A stretch of DNA of 64,000 bases from the NCBI RefSeq assembly GCF_964204645.1, contig NC_134028.1, positions 806,001 to 870,000 of the forward strand. The letters run 5' to 3'. Positions 1 through 11,600 of this stretch are shown in pieces. Source of the stretch: Tubulanus polymorphus. Lineage: Eukaryota > Nemertea > Palaeonemertea > Tubulaniformes > Tubulanidae. The notes below the pieces were generated by a model. That model was not told the origin of the DNA and searched no databases. It saw only the letters and a list, made by a program, of their open reading frames with translations. Made by a program: the position numbers and the translations under genes. Position 1 is the first letter of the stretch. Each line of letters opens with the position of its first letter.

Positions 1-200
1 GATTACAGCATGGATACAGCTTGGATACAGCTTGGATACAGGATGGATACAGCTTGGATACAGCATGGATACAGCTTGGATACAGCATGAATACAGCATA
101 ATACAGGATGGATACAGGATGGATTACAGCATGGATATAGCATGGATACAGTATGGATACAGTATGGATACAGGATGGATACAGTATGGATTACAGCATG
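1..200. repeat. Minisatellite, about 11-12 bp unit (TGGATACAGCA-like)
   Basis: The left edge is a run of about 16 imperfect copies of a GGATACAGCAT-type unit. By position it sits in an intron of the alpha2/delta gene, just downstream of the exon ending at 261. Confidence 0.85.
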
Positions 201-260
201 AATAAAACTATGAATCTAGAAATATGAATCTAAAATCATCAGTAATTGTATGTCACTTAC

Positions 261-3200
261 TGGCTTGAGTCAGAGTAGACAGCTTTAAACGCGGTTACAA
301 TAAGACCGAGACCTGATTTATCCAGATACGGCGAAGTCCACATCGTTTCATTCAGAATTCCTGAACTATCGACTAAATATTCAAAATAGTTTGACATCTG
401 TTTAATGACGTCATTATCATGTTTAGTGACCGGTATAAATAAACCACCTCCGGAACAAGCCAGTTCACTGAGTAGAGCAATGTTTTGAGCATTAGTCAGG
501 AAGGTGAATACTTTTATCTGAAACACATAATAAAGATGCATGATTAGATGAGTGCAATGTGTGAAACAGTAGCCGTATAGTTTATTAGATACTTACATCA
601 TCTTTAATCACTCGATGATTTTCATGAACAAGTTTTAGAAGTTGTTTATATCTATAACGACAAACTTCACCCGGGACGTATCTACGTCTGCTGTGACCGT
701 CGTAACGATGGTAACCTAGACAATGACAACAATACCACAATAAAACGTACGGGTATGTCACTAAAGCAGTCAATAGCACTGGAATTTGTGACGGTGTATA
801 GTTTTTAAGTAGCTCATTTAGAGAACTTGGTAGCCCAGCCCGGTAGTCTGACCCGGCAGCCCAGCCCGGTAGTCTGACCCGGCAGCCCAGCCCAGACTCC
901 TGGCCCTAAGCGGTACCATACCTGGATCACATCTCTGTAAACCATCAGAATCATCACCATCTCCAACAAATAATATCAACATCAACTGTTGCTGCTGACA
1001 ACCAGATTTCTGTTGTTTGTGTAACAGTTTATAAGCCATTTTAAACGCAGCCCTTGAGTAAAAATAAAGAAAAACATTCAATTAATTTCTGTACAACACG
1101 TACTCATGTCCCTACGGAAGTTAACTTAACCATCCGGACCCATAGTCCCACAGTTGTGAGTTAAGATTTGACTCAGAGTTAACTCTAACTCATCTATCAA
1201 CTGGCTTACTTAAACCGACTTTATATCAACTGACCCCTGATGGAGTGTACACGGTACTCACAGATGATCAGATCCACCCTTAGCTTCAATTGAATTAATT
1301 CTTGAAAGTAAATCTCTCCGATGACTCGACGTCGCGGACAGCATTCGATGACCTTGACAACTGAGCACTTCCGGGTCATGGTCAACTTTTCCCCCACTCG
1401 TCTTGTAATAAAATGACCTTGACACGATGACGCTGACTAAATCTGACTTCGTTAAAGTTTCAATGAGCGCACTGGCAATTTTCTTCATACGAGAAAGTCT
1501 GAAATTAATCATATAACAATTCAACTCCGTGGTGGTAGACAGGGATCCACTGTGGTGGTTGATACTATATTCATTCACTATCAATTGTGACAAGTGATAG
1601 ATCCAGTCCTGTGATACCGGTAGATAGACCCAGTCCAGTTGATTCAGTCTAGTCCAGTGTTAAGGGTAGCGGTAGTCTGATCAGACAACCTTTTATGGGC
1701 TATTATAACCCAATAATATCAGACAGGTTAACAGTTGTTGTTTTAGGGACAACAGCTTTAGTTCCTGGTGATCAAGTCCCCTTCTAATAGTGAGGGGATG
1801 ATACCTAGTAAGATAAGGGATAATAATAGATGGTTTTAGATACTAGTTGCGCATTGCTTACCCATTGTTATATGACATAGAAAAACTTCCATCTAAAATG
1901 ATGACTAAATTCTTTGGTCCCGAAGTGGCGGACACATACCACGGTCTTGTACGGGGGTCGAAATCTTCTTTAAAACCGATGAAATTATTCTGCCATTCTC
2001 TACCGGGGTATTGTCTACTAACACCAGTTACTGAACCAAAATACTGCCATCTAACAACAAGAATCAGAGATCAGCTGATAAGTTACAAAAGACAAGTTAC
2101 AAAAGTTCAGTTGAAATACTATTTATTGGAATGGGGATATTTGTGTTCAGTGCTTGAATCATCAGTATCTGCTCTTCTGATTACATCATTTTATGGAAAA
2201 ATTGAAAGCTTAATTATTTTTTCTGGAATCAAATTATGGTAATAAGGAGAGGTATGGAAGAGGCTGTAGTGGATGAGGTGATAAAGTGGATGCAGTGCAG
2301 ACTGCTCACTTGACTGAGAATAAATCAATTCAATTACTTTATGAGCATAGAATGGATCAATACATTTACATAATCAATAACTACTGATGATTGAATCAAT
2401 AAATAGATGTTTATACAGTGAGATATAGTATCTAACTGACTGATTGTGAGTGTGCAGTGTATCAATCAGCTTCATACACTATATAGGCCGAGCAGTTGCA
2501 GTGTGTGTGGAGGGAGGGGGGTATCTGTTAAAATCCTATAAGTGCCTACATTTCTGGTCGCCTAAGATGTGATTCATCATTAGGAAAAAAGGCAACAACA
2601 ATCAGTTGATTTGGGTACTCAAAATCAATATTTTTCTATAAATCTATCGTTAGTGAAATACTATCTTATTGTTCTGAGTTTAAGTGTAAGTTTGTTTGAT
2701 CATGTTATTGTCTTCACTATGATACAATATAAGGTTGATAGGGTATGATTTGACAGTCACCTCGCCCGACTGGTGACTAATTAGCTGTAGCCTATTGACT
2801 GAGTAACTGTAGTCACCACACCTGAGTGGTCACCAAGGCACACAGGTCAACCCTAAGCAGACAAACTTCCCGAGTCAGTCACCAGAGCTCAGTGGTCTAG
2901 GGGTTTGGACAGTGGACTGGCAAGTAAGGGACCCAGGTTCAAATCCCAGAGGGGCTGAAGGGTTAGCATTAGCGATGACCTAGGGTTAGGGTTAGCAATG
3001 ACCTGGGGTTATTTTGACTGATCCTTTGGTCCAGATGACACCAGTTTGGCATAAAATTTTGAATTTTTTGATTTTGTAAATTCCTAGCAATGGACTGCTG
3101 ATATTTGACCGAGATAGCACATGGACTCTTCAACTGGTTCAAAGTGTATTTATGATCTGATCCCAGTGATCGAGAGACGTCTGTCTGTATCCATCCAATC

Positions 3201-5942
3201 CAATAGCAGACCAGAAAATATAATCTCACAGGAAAAACAGAATATTGATATCTTACACAAACACGACGAGATTTATTCATTTATCTCAATACAACGTAGA
3301 ATATCAGAGAGCCTAGTATAGTGTACATACATAGAAACACACTCTACACACTTAGAACTCGGATTTTCAATAAGTCTGTTTATGATTAATGGTAGCGTTT
3401 AAATGAGTTATAAATGAACTCTTAAATGTGCAGAGATAAAAACCATTTCATCAACACTCAGTCAAACAGAGTTATCAATATCAATTATAGTTCTTATATT
3501 AATTATAGTTATAATATTTAATGTATTTAATAAAAGATGATATTATTATAGTAAAAACATTAGCCGCAGTAAACTGTACCGACTACAGGTACCGGTATAT
3601 CAGACTCACATGAGAGTAATGGACTATGTTATAGCAGGTACTGGTATATCAGACTCACATGAGAGTTATGGACTACTGGTATATCTAACACAAAACCCTC
3701 ACAAAAACATTCTATGATTTATAATGAATTAAATGCAAAAAGCTAAAACTCCTCAAATGCTGTAACTCAAAATCTCCATCAGTCACTCATTCAACAGCTA
3801 AAAGCTTTCTATAGCTGTTTTTATAAGTAGGGGTCATTCATTTATTACGTACGCATTAGGGGAGGGGGAGGGGGTCAGTGCAATTGCGTACTGTAATGCT
3901 TAATGTATATGAAAAAATGTCCGATTTTGCGTACAGAGGGGGAGGGGAGTTGAAAAATTCAAATTTTATGCACACGTAACAAATGAATGATCCCGTAATC
4001 GATATAAATGCTGTAAGCCACAACAAAACAATCAGATGTTAGTTGAATGTAAGTTATGATCTGTGAATGAATTCAATGAGTTTTAAACTCACTGTAACAG
4101 TGTTAAGCCGATGGATTCAATGAGTTTTAAGCTCACCTGATGTCGTTGTTTATTTGTATATTTGATTGGAAAGTTTTATCTAATTTTGACGTCCAGTTGA
4201 CAGTGTTTATCACATAAGGGTCCGAGCGACTAACATCATCAGGAATCTTAACAGAGCTTGAATTCCACATAACAGGCCAACGAAACTTACTGAAAATACA
4301 ACATGTCAATGAAAAATAACTAATCATTTAATAAAGAGTTGTTCAAAATAAAGTTACAGTTTAACTTGTGTTGAATTATCATTTCAATAAGTTGTCACAC
4401 TGACACTGAAGGTTATTTTGAGTCTCGATCTGTATTTCTAATTCAATTTACTTAATGTAAGTCATTTTGAGGTCCTCACCTCAATGACTGTCACAACTAT
4501 ACGACTTAAGCACTTGTTTGATTGTGGTACAAGCCCCCAGCCTGTAAGGAGTAATGTATTACTCATTACAGGCTGGGACTCAAAATGGGTACTCCAGACC
4601 AGCTGGGTTCTTAGAGGTCACTTACTCGTTTGATTGAAGCCATCCTCGAGGAAATGCTAAAGAATCATCGGCATCAATGAATACATGTTGAGGTAAATTT
4701 TTTAATGACGATTGTTGATGATCAGTAAGTTCTGTAGAATGTATACGTTTTACTGCTTCACTCAATTCATCTACAGCTTTTAACTGACCCTTAAAAAAAT
4801 TCTCTGAAACAAACAACAAACAAACAGTGATTAGAATACAATCGATTAAACAAGTTTTATCGAATTCAATTTAGTCTTAAATTACATATAGATATATAGC
4901 ATGGATAGAGTTAAAAGACTTAAAATCAAGTCTTGAAATAACTTCTTTAGAATAAGCTACAACTATCAGATATTCTAAGATACGAACCTAGTTTAGTTTG
5001 AATATCGTGAATGACTCGTGAAGCGTTTTTAAAACGACTGAAATATTTCGCCTCAGAATAAACCGACTGAATCTGATCGTCGAACATCGTCGATTCAGAG
5101 ACAGACGTCAGGTCACGTGATATCTCTTTTGACCAATCAGAGACGTTTATACTCGACGCATGAACCGGTGAAAATAGAGACAGTAAAATGATCACAAAGA
5201 ATACGAGCTCCGCGACACTTCCTCGTACGCCCCATCCTCGTCCACTGCTGCTTGATCGACCATTTTCATTATTGCGTTTCGTGAATTGTTTTAAAGTCAT
5301 TGTTGGCGTTGTATCCACGGAGATGAGAGCGATACAGATTGATATAACGATGATTTCGATGGATAAGTTGTACCCGCTACGAGCCGAACCGTTATAAACA
5401 TCCTCCATCTGATGATTAAAACATCTCTTATCATTACCGACCTCGAAACGTCGACTCTCGCAGAATTTACGTCCGTTGTCGTAGAGATCGCGGATTACCG
5501 AACCTTTCAAGATGGCCGACTTACAGACGTTATAGAACGCGTCGCAGAACGGTTCACAGACCGTCAGACGCTCGCGACGATAGAATTTATTCTGATCCGG
5601 AGCGCAGATATAACACATGAGATAGTTTAAATACCTCAGACACGCGGGAGACGCACCTTGTAGAGGTTTCACTTTCACAAACGTCGAGTCTATTTCACGT
5701 TGTAAACAGCAGCTATTCGCGCGGAACCACGTACAGTTTTTTAACTCCGGTTGAGGAGTCGGAGCTCGATTGTTAAAGAATGAACACCACTGGTCGGATT
5801 TAGATTTTTTGGCGGCTGAAGCCGGAATAACGGAATATTGAGTGATTTTGTCTCCTCTCATCGGAGTCAAACTGATGAGGATTGCTATGAGTAATACAGG
5901 ACACCAGGATAACATCACTACAGACCCGGACCAACCCATCAT
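261..5942 (-). CDS. CACNA2D-like: Voltage-gated calcium channel alpha2/delta subunit with N-terminal folate-receptor-like domain (partial, 3' end off window)
   Basis: Exons on the minus strand: 5942-4988, 4803-4626, 4289-4137, 2050-1862, 1498-1262, 1052-922, 778-597, 517-261. Phases chain without a stop for about 760 codons, then the gene leaves the left edge. Alpha2/delta subunits are extracellular, membrane-anchored partners that traffic and modulate CaV channels. From about residue 262 the protein follows the family: a VSDW...SRDL start, NWTSKLD in the VWA_N region, DPRTRPWY before the VWA domain, a DGSFS MIDAS motif (DxSxS), and KVFTFL followed by a TSPYLD segment. The first exon adds a signal peptide, a Cys-rich folate-receptor-like domain (about 52-175), a hydrophobic segment (about 192-209), a basic loop and a second hydrophobic segment (about 242-260). 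The start is the first ATG of an ATGATG pair after a CT-rich 5' leader. CACHD1 is a related alternative, but the NWTSKLD and PRTRPWY motifs fit alpha2/delta better. Confidence 0.85.
829..895. repeat. 26-bp tandem repeat in alpha2/delta intron
   Basis: About 2.5 copies of a GC-rich unit containing CCCAGCCCGGTAGTCTGACC lie in the intron between the exons ending at 922 and starting at 778. The copies are nearly identical, so the array is recent. Confidence 0.8.
2755..2965 (+). mobile_element. tRNA-derived SINE, copy 1
   Basis: A tRNA-like part runs from about 2885 to 2962, with an A-box-like segment (AGTGGTCTAGGGG) and a B-box (GGTTCAAATCC). It is preceded by a stretch rich in GTCACCA motifs. 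The same order (GTCACCA stretch, then A-box, then B-box) recurs in reverse at 51900-52120, which makes this an interspersed family and not a functional tRNA. It lies in the large intron between alpha2/delta exons 3 and 4. Confidence 0.65.
3575..3690. repeat. Tandem duplication, about 65-70 bp unit
   Basis: Two and a partial third copy of a unit containing GGTATATCAGACTCACATGA, followed by GAGAGT and a nearby GGACTA, occur in an alpha2/delta intron. Confidence 0.7.
3828..3998. mobile_element. MITE-like element with terminal inverted repeats
   Basis: The left end reads GGGGTCATTCATTTATTACG and the right end is nearly its reverse complement (from GTAACAAATGAATGATCCC), with about 170 bp between the outer ends. 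The interior has G-rich runs and no ORF. This is the layout of a non-autonomous DNA transposon. I did not resolve the target-site duplication. Confidence 0.6.
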
Positions 5943-6500
5943 CTCTCTCTCTCTCTTCTCTCTCTCTCTCTACGTCTCTCACTAATCTCTTCTTATCCGT
6001 AACTTAGAATATTCCTACTACCTGTAAAAACATAAAAAACTCTAGAGACTACAGTCCGCGCCTAAGTGTAAAAACCCTTTATTTCTTTATCTTGACCTGT
6101 TATAGTGTTTCTATTGCTTATCACTAGTTTTATTTTGGGATTGGCAATAACATTAGTCATAATCACATAAACAATGAACACTAAATACCGGGTTGGGCTA
6201 GGGTTGTTAATAAACAAGTGTGATGAGGCTCCCCAACCCACAGTCACCAATCAATAAATAATAATGCTGGATGGAATGGATGATAAGGTGTCAGGTGATG
6301 CTGGCTCTGGCTGCTGCTGCTGCTGGGGCCGGGGGTTTTATTTGGTCTCCTTACCTAAATTGTCTTGCGCTGAAAACCTGTCCATCATTTAGATATCAGT
6401 CTCAACCCGTGTAGAATATCGGATACATTCAAATAAATACTGGAGAATTCTCTGTATCATCAGCTGTCAAAATCACAATACACTGACCGACGACTTCATC
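5943..6500. other. Alpha2/delta 5' leader and upstream region, no gene seen
   Basis: A CT-rich run at 5941-5985 (GA on the minus strand) is probably the 5' leader of the alpha2/delta transcript. The rest, to the TMEM220 promoter, contains a GCTGCTGCTGCTG microsatellite near 6311 and no credible coding sequence. Confidence 0.5.
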
Positions 6501-6577
6501 ACTTCCGGGTTTGCGTAATACGCATGCGCAATACGCGCCGGAAGTAAACAGACAGCGAGGGGAACCCGGAAGTAAAA
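6500..6577 (+). promoter_or_regulatory. ETS/NRF1-type promoter of TMEM220
   Basis: Three ETS cores (ACTTCCGGG near 6502, CCGGAAGT near 6538 and near 6566) surround an NRF1-like palindrome (CGCATGCGCAA near 6521). They sit within about 75 bp directly upstream of the proposed TMEM220 start. Such clusters are typical of TATA-less housekeeping promoters. The region is also 0.6 kb upstream of the divergent alpha2/delta gene, so it could serve both. Confidence 0.55.
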
Positions 6578-8606
6578 ATGACAGGTCGGTTAACAGTGTG
6601 ATTATCAGCAGGGGTTTTATTGAAACGGAGTCGAGGAATGAGTTAGCGAACACAGTAGTGTGTACAGCTAGCTTTATCAGTCAGTGATACAGGGGGAGGA
6701 GAGGGGAGGGAGGGGGAGAGGGGGCTAGCAGTGTCAGTGACGACAAGTCAGTTTGACAATTCAATTCAATTATCAATCTAGCAAAAAGTAAAGGCTTGAA
6801 GGAGGCTATGGTGTAGGGATGTTGTCAGGTTTATACCCACCAATCAGCAGCCAGTTTACCCTCACACAGGCTCAGACTGTCCCACTGATGGGTGGCAAGT
6901 TTAAATCCACTGTCACGTTATCGGGTTATTTTGGGGGCCAACCGGCAGCATGAAATTGAAGGGTTAATATGAATTATAATTGCAGATACCGCGAGAACGA
7001 CTCCGAGTCAGGAATATTCATATTACCCATTATCAACATCGGAGAATGATCCACATTCCGGTTCCACCGTTCCACGTGTGGATGACAGCAAATGGAAATG
7101 GATTTGGAGAGCTACTAATTTATTGATGTCGATATTTTTTGTACTGGCGGCTTACGTTCAGATCAACGATCCTGATCCATATATCTGGATTCCTGTCTAT
7201 CTGATACCGGCTTTATTTACATTATCAATTACAATCACACCTAAAATAACAGGTACGGCTATAACAGAGAAACATTATCATTGTTGTGAGAATTCCATCA
7301 ATAATTGAGGGAATTATTATCTCATGTGGGATTTCTCTTGTATATTCATGTTGACTGAAATTCATATTTAGCCTAACAGATAGTCTATTGACAGGAAACC
7401 AGGGTCCTCACAGATCAGGGAAAATTGGGAAATTCGGATTCTTTTCATCAAACTTGTTCTTACTGGTGACAGAAATAGCTCCCTCTCTGAGGATATCTCG
7501 TAATCTAATCAGGGAATTTCTGATCCCTGCTATACCATACATTCATACACCTTCAAGTACAGTAAAACAGGACATTATTTGATTATTTTGTAGATAATAA
7601 AGTTTGGAAGGTTGCTATAATAATTCATATAGCTATCAGTATTGCGGGAGCGATGTATTTATTAGCTGTAGTCATCGAAATGTTGAGTTTAAATCTATCG
7701 AATCCACTTCAACACGAAGAAGGAAGGTAAACTAATTATATTCAACATTTTTGCACAAATGATTTTAGATGATTTTAAATGTTTGATTATGATGCAGATT
7801 TTGAGCCTGGTTGGCTGTATGTTAGTTTCTTAACTATGCAGAGTTTTGAATTGTTTCTTCATCTTATTTCAGAGAATTATCAGGACTTGTGATTGTAATT
7901 ATCTGGCTGACGCTCTGTCGATTTTCTCCACTTGGAAGGTAACTTTTCAGGCACTGTTTCATAAACATAGATAATAAGTAGCTCTGCCACTTTGAACCCA
8001 ATTCTGAAGTTGTGAGTTAAGATTTGACTCATGTTTTAAACTCTATAATCAAACTTACTTCAAAGACATTTATGGGTCCTGATATACAATGTTTAATGAA
8101 GATACTTTGGTTAGATTTACCAGAGAGCCATGCATGGTTCTATGATTGTATTTGTTTTGTATTTCAGTAATGAACCAGGTCATGGTTCTATGATTGTATT
8201 TGTTTTGTATTTCAGTAATGAACCAGGTCATGGTTTTATGATTGTATTTGTTTTGTATTTCAGTAATGAACCAGGTCATGGTTCCATGATTGTATTTGTT
8301 TTGTATTTCAGTAATGAACCAGCTCGTGGTTCTATGATTGTATTTGTTTTGTATTTCAGTAATGAACCAGGTCGTGGTTCTATGATTGTATTTGTTTTGT
8401 ATTTCAGTAATGAACCAGGTCATGGTTCCATGATTGTATTTGTTTTGTATTTCAGTAATGAACCAGGTCGTGGTTCTATGAATGCGTTGATTTTACTCAC
8501 CGGCACGCTCGGTACTATCCCGCTGATTTTCTGGTCGCTATGTTTTATCAGTGATTGGCATAAGAGAATTGGACATTGTAAAGACATGTTTCCTGATTGG
8601 AAATGA
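6578..8606 (+). CDS. TMEM220: Transmembrane protein 220 homologue
   Basis: Exons 6578-6584, 6986-7252, 7594-7726, 7873-7938 and 8456-8606 give 207 codons plus stop. TMEM220 is a small multi-pass membrane protein of unclear molecular function. Recognisable blocks are the first membrane segment with YVQINDPDP, the following VYLIPALFTL, the RELSGLVIVIIWLTLC segment and the last helix PLIFWSLCF. An N-terminal extension of about 35 residues before DDSKWKW is longer than in vertebrates. The first coding exon would be only 7 nt (ATGACAG, then a GTCGGT donor), chosen because it restores a frame-compatible Met right behind the promoter; it is the least certain exon. The last exon's acceptor lies at the end of a 48-bp repeat in which each unit carries its own in-frame acceptor. 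Confidence 0.85.
8133..8468 (+). repeat. Seven tandem 48-bp units, each carrying a splice acceptor and exon start
   Basis: Each unit contains TTTTGTATTTCAG followed by TAATGAACCAGG. These are the polypyrimidine-AG acceptor and the first codons (S-N-E-P-G) of the last TMEM220 exon. Acceptors lie at 8168 + 48n, the last giving the exon start at 8456. As 48 is divisible by three and no unit contains a stop in this frame, every acceptor is frame-compatible. Confidence 0.95.
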
Positions 8607-11600
8607 AGGCTGTAATCATTGGTTGAACGTTTGCTGCGAATGTTTGAATGCTTTCTCAATTCAGATATTTGAACGTTAGGAACTCATTTAAAGAAATCCA
8701 TGTCATCAACAGATTTAACTAATATTATCAATAGATATTCTTTAAAAAAACATTGATATTCATTTATTTTTTTATATCGATTGAAACGTGTTATTAATGA
8801 TAGTATCTAGTAGTAAAACCGTAGTCAGTATTCGTGTATTTCCAAGTAAAATAGAATTCATTCAAATCATAAATATTTTTACCCAGTTGTCAAAATACTA
8901 GAAGATACCGCTTTAAAAGAGTCTATCACTGTACGTCTTAATACAGCTTTAAGTAGCGCTTCATTTAAAACCAAATCAAAATCTAACCCTCCTGATCTGT
9001 TAAAATCATATGAACGTTCAGAAAGCCAAAAAAAACTTTGCATTTAGTATAGATATTGGTGTGTGGAGGGAGCGAAGCACTTAAATATCACATGCATATT
9101 GATAGAATTGATGATAAGAAGAAACGTTTAGATTTATGTAGAAGTTACACCCGTGATCATGAATAGAACAAACTGATTTATGATTGTGAGTTTGATTCCT
9201 ACGTAGATCAACCGTAGTCTAATACAATCTCGATAATATATATATATATATATTTATATTTGATTAAAGATCTAATTGTATTCCTCCTCTCTGGTTCCAA
9301 CTAGGTCCATTTTTTTAGCTTCCCTTATACCGGTATATGATATGCATTAAATATGAATTAGAAATCTTAGAAAATCTTTATCGTTTTCCTGCAGCGAACT
9401 CTTCATATTAAACGGTTGTCTGGTTATTAGAAATTACTAACGTTTTAGATGTAACTCTGAAGTCAATTTCATGATTTTCTTTGTGGTGTTTTGCTAAAAA
9501 TCAAAGCGTTCTAATTAACTTTCTTACTTCGAATCAATCAAATGTAAAGATTTTTGATCAAAAAGCTTCCATAAAATTCCTAAATTTGTACAACTATTAC
9601 AGTAATTGTAGTCGGCCATTATCTGATGTTTTGTTATGTTTATATATAGGTTTATGTGATTATGTGCCATTTGTAAAGTTCTAACTCTGTATATTTATGT
9701 AATATAATAACTGTATGTACCAAAAATCTGCTCAACATGAATTGTGACATAATGCACTGGCGGCAAGTCCACATAGCCTCACATACCTGTGGTTGACGAT
9801 GGACTAACCCCAGCTGTTAACCCTAACCCTAGGGTTAGTGTGAACTGACCCTAGGTACCTAACCCTAGGATTAGAATCAACTAACCCTAGCTGTCAACCC
9901 TAGAGGTAGAATGGAATAGCCCTAAGGTCAGCAGACCAAACACAAAAATGTTGGTCATATTAACAGTTTGAGTAATTATAAACCCAGAGGAGACACAAAT
10001 GTTGAGCAGACTTTTTGGCATGATATGAACATGTCTATCGATTATTGAAGTCTTATTGAAAAACTTGCATCCAATATGTAGAAATACAGGACAAATCAGA
10101 GAAAACTGAAATAAATGTAATTATTATTCGGGTAATTCATTAAATATGCAAGATTTGTGAACAGTTGCAACGAAAACTAATTAATTGTGTGGGTATCCTG
10201 AGCTTTACCCAATATAATGAAGGTACATTGGAAATGTTGGAACTAATCACAATAGAAGCTGATGAGGGTTTGGTACTTATCCATTTCTGTGCCTTGTCTC
10301 TGTTGTAGTTGTATGAACTTGTATTATTTTGTATATAAATAAGTACTACATGAACCACACACGTGCATACAAACATACATTCTAGTCATCCTGTAGAAAT
10401 TGTATAATGTAAAGACTTCCCTTCCGACAAAAACTGATGAGAAATTTAACCAAAATTGAAATAAGATAATGACCCGAGTGGGCGGAGTCTACTGTCTGTT
10501 AAAGGCGGAGTCTACTGCTGTCAGTTGCCATTCAGTCATTTAAATAAGTATATGCATTTTTTGTTTAAACAGTTTTAAATACAACTGTAACATTGATTGA
10601 TTGATTGATTGATTGATTTTCTTGAATTATTGATGATTTTGTGGTGAGAAATTATTATTATAATCAGATAGTGTTTTATCCACTTGTGATTCTCTTTTTG
10701 ATATTTCATATTGAAATAAATTATATTTTTTCCATAGAATTTGCCGCCTTTTAGTTTTATTTTGTGTTTTGAGTGGAAGCTGGGTCATAATGGCGGTGGC
10801 GTATGCGATATCACATGACACTTGATGTATGAAGTAGGCCTACATCCTCCGCATGGTCTGTTTAGTAGTAAGGCAGCATAGAAAGCACTGAGACATTGAA
10901 ACTGCTGATTTGTCAAACATCACGATATATAAAGACTGACCCTGATTAAATACTTATATATCCAACCAAAATCGGATTAGTTGTGTTACACACAATTGCC
11001 CAGAAATGATAAATGCTTGGCTTTTGATTATTTGTTCAACACTGACTATCTACGATGAATGCTTTCAGATAAAAGATAAGTTTTTGTGAAAAATTATCAC
11101 AATTTGAGGCCATAACAATTTTTTCCAAAAGTAGCACTTAGTGGACTTGCTACATACCATGATCTGACACCATGCGGGTCAATTAATCAATCTGGGTCAA
11201 GTTCCAAAAACCCAATCATTCAAAAAAGTAAGCAAAATTCAATATAGTTGTTTAATATTAAAGTACATGTACATAGCTTTCGGATTGATCAGTTTTTAAA
11301 ACTGATTGCATAATAATCAATAATTCAAACTGTAACTGTTTTAATTGTTAAACGCATCGAAGCTGCTGAATATCATCCGAGACAAGAAGAGCTCGGACAA
11401 CAACTGACCGTCCAATAGTTCACAAGTCACTGGTACAGACACTAAAGTTAAGCCTTATGCACAAACATATAATCAGTTGAAATTGCTTAGCTATTTTAAT
11501 CAAGTGCACTGCGCACGTTAGGCTCTGACTCAAAATCTTAATTACAAACCTGAGAACAATTCACGCTTATCATACACAATCCCACACTTAGGAAGAAAAC

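Noticed and set aside
1847-2242. 131-codon plus-strand open frame
   Set aside because: It is antisense to the alpha2/delta exon at 2050-1862, which encodes the clear VWA start (DPRTRPWY, DGSFS) with matching splice phases.
2885-2962. Possible tRNA gene
   Set aside because: A and B boxes are present, but no good acceptor stem was seen and a related copy recurs with extra head sequence, so it is read as a SINE.
8070-8423. Minus-strand frame of repeated TWFITEIQNKYNH units
   Set aside because: It is the reverse complement of the 48-bp splice-acceptor repeat of TMEM220.
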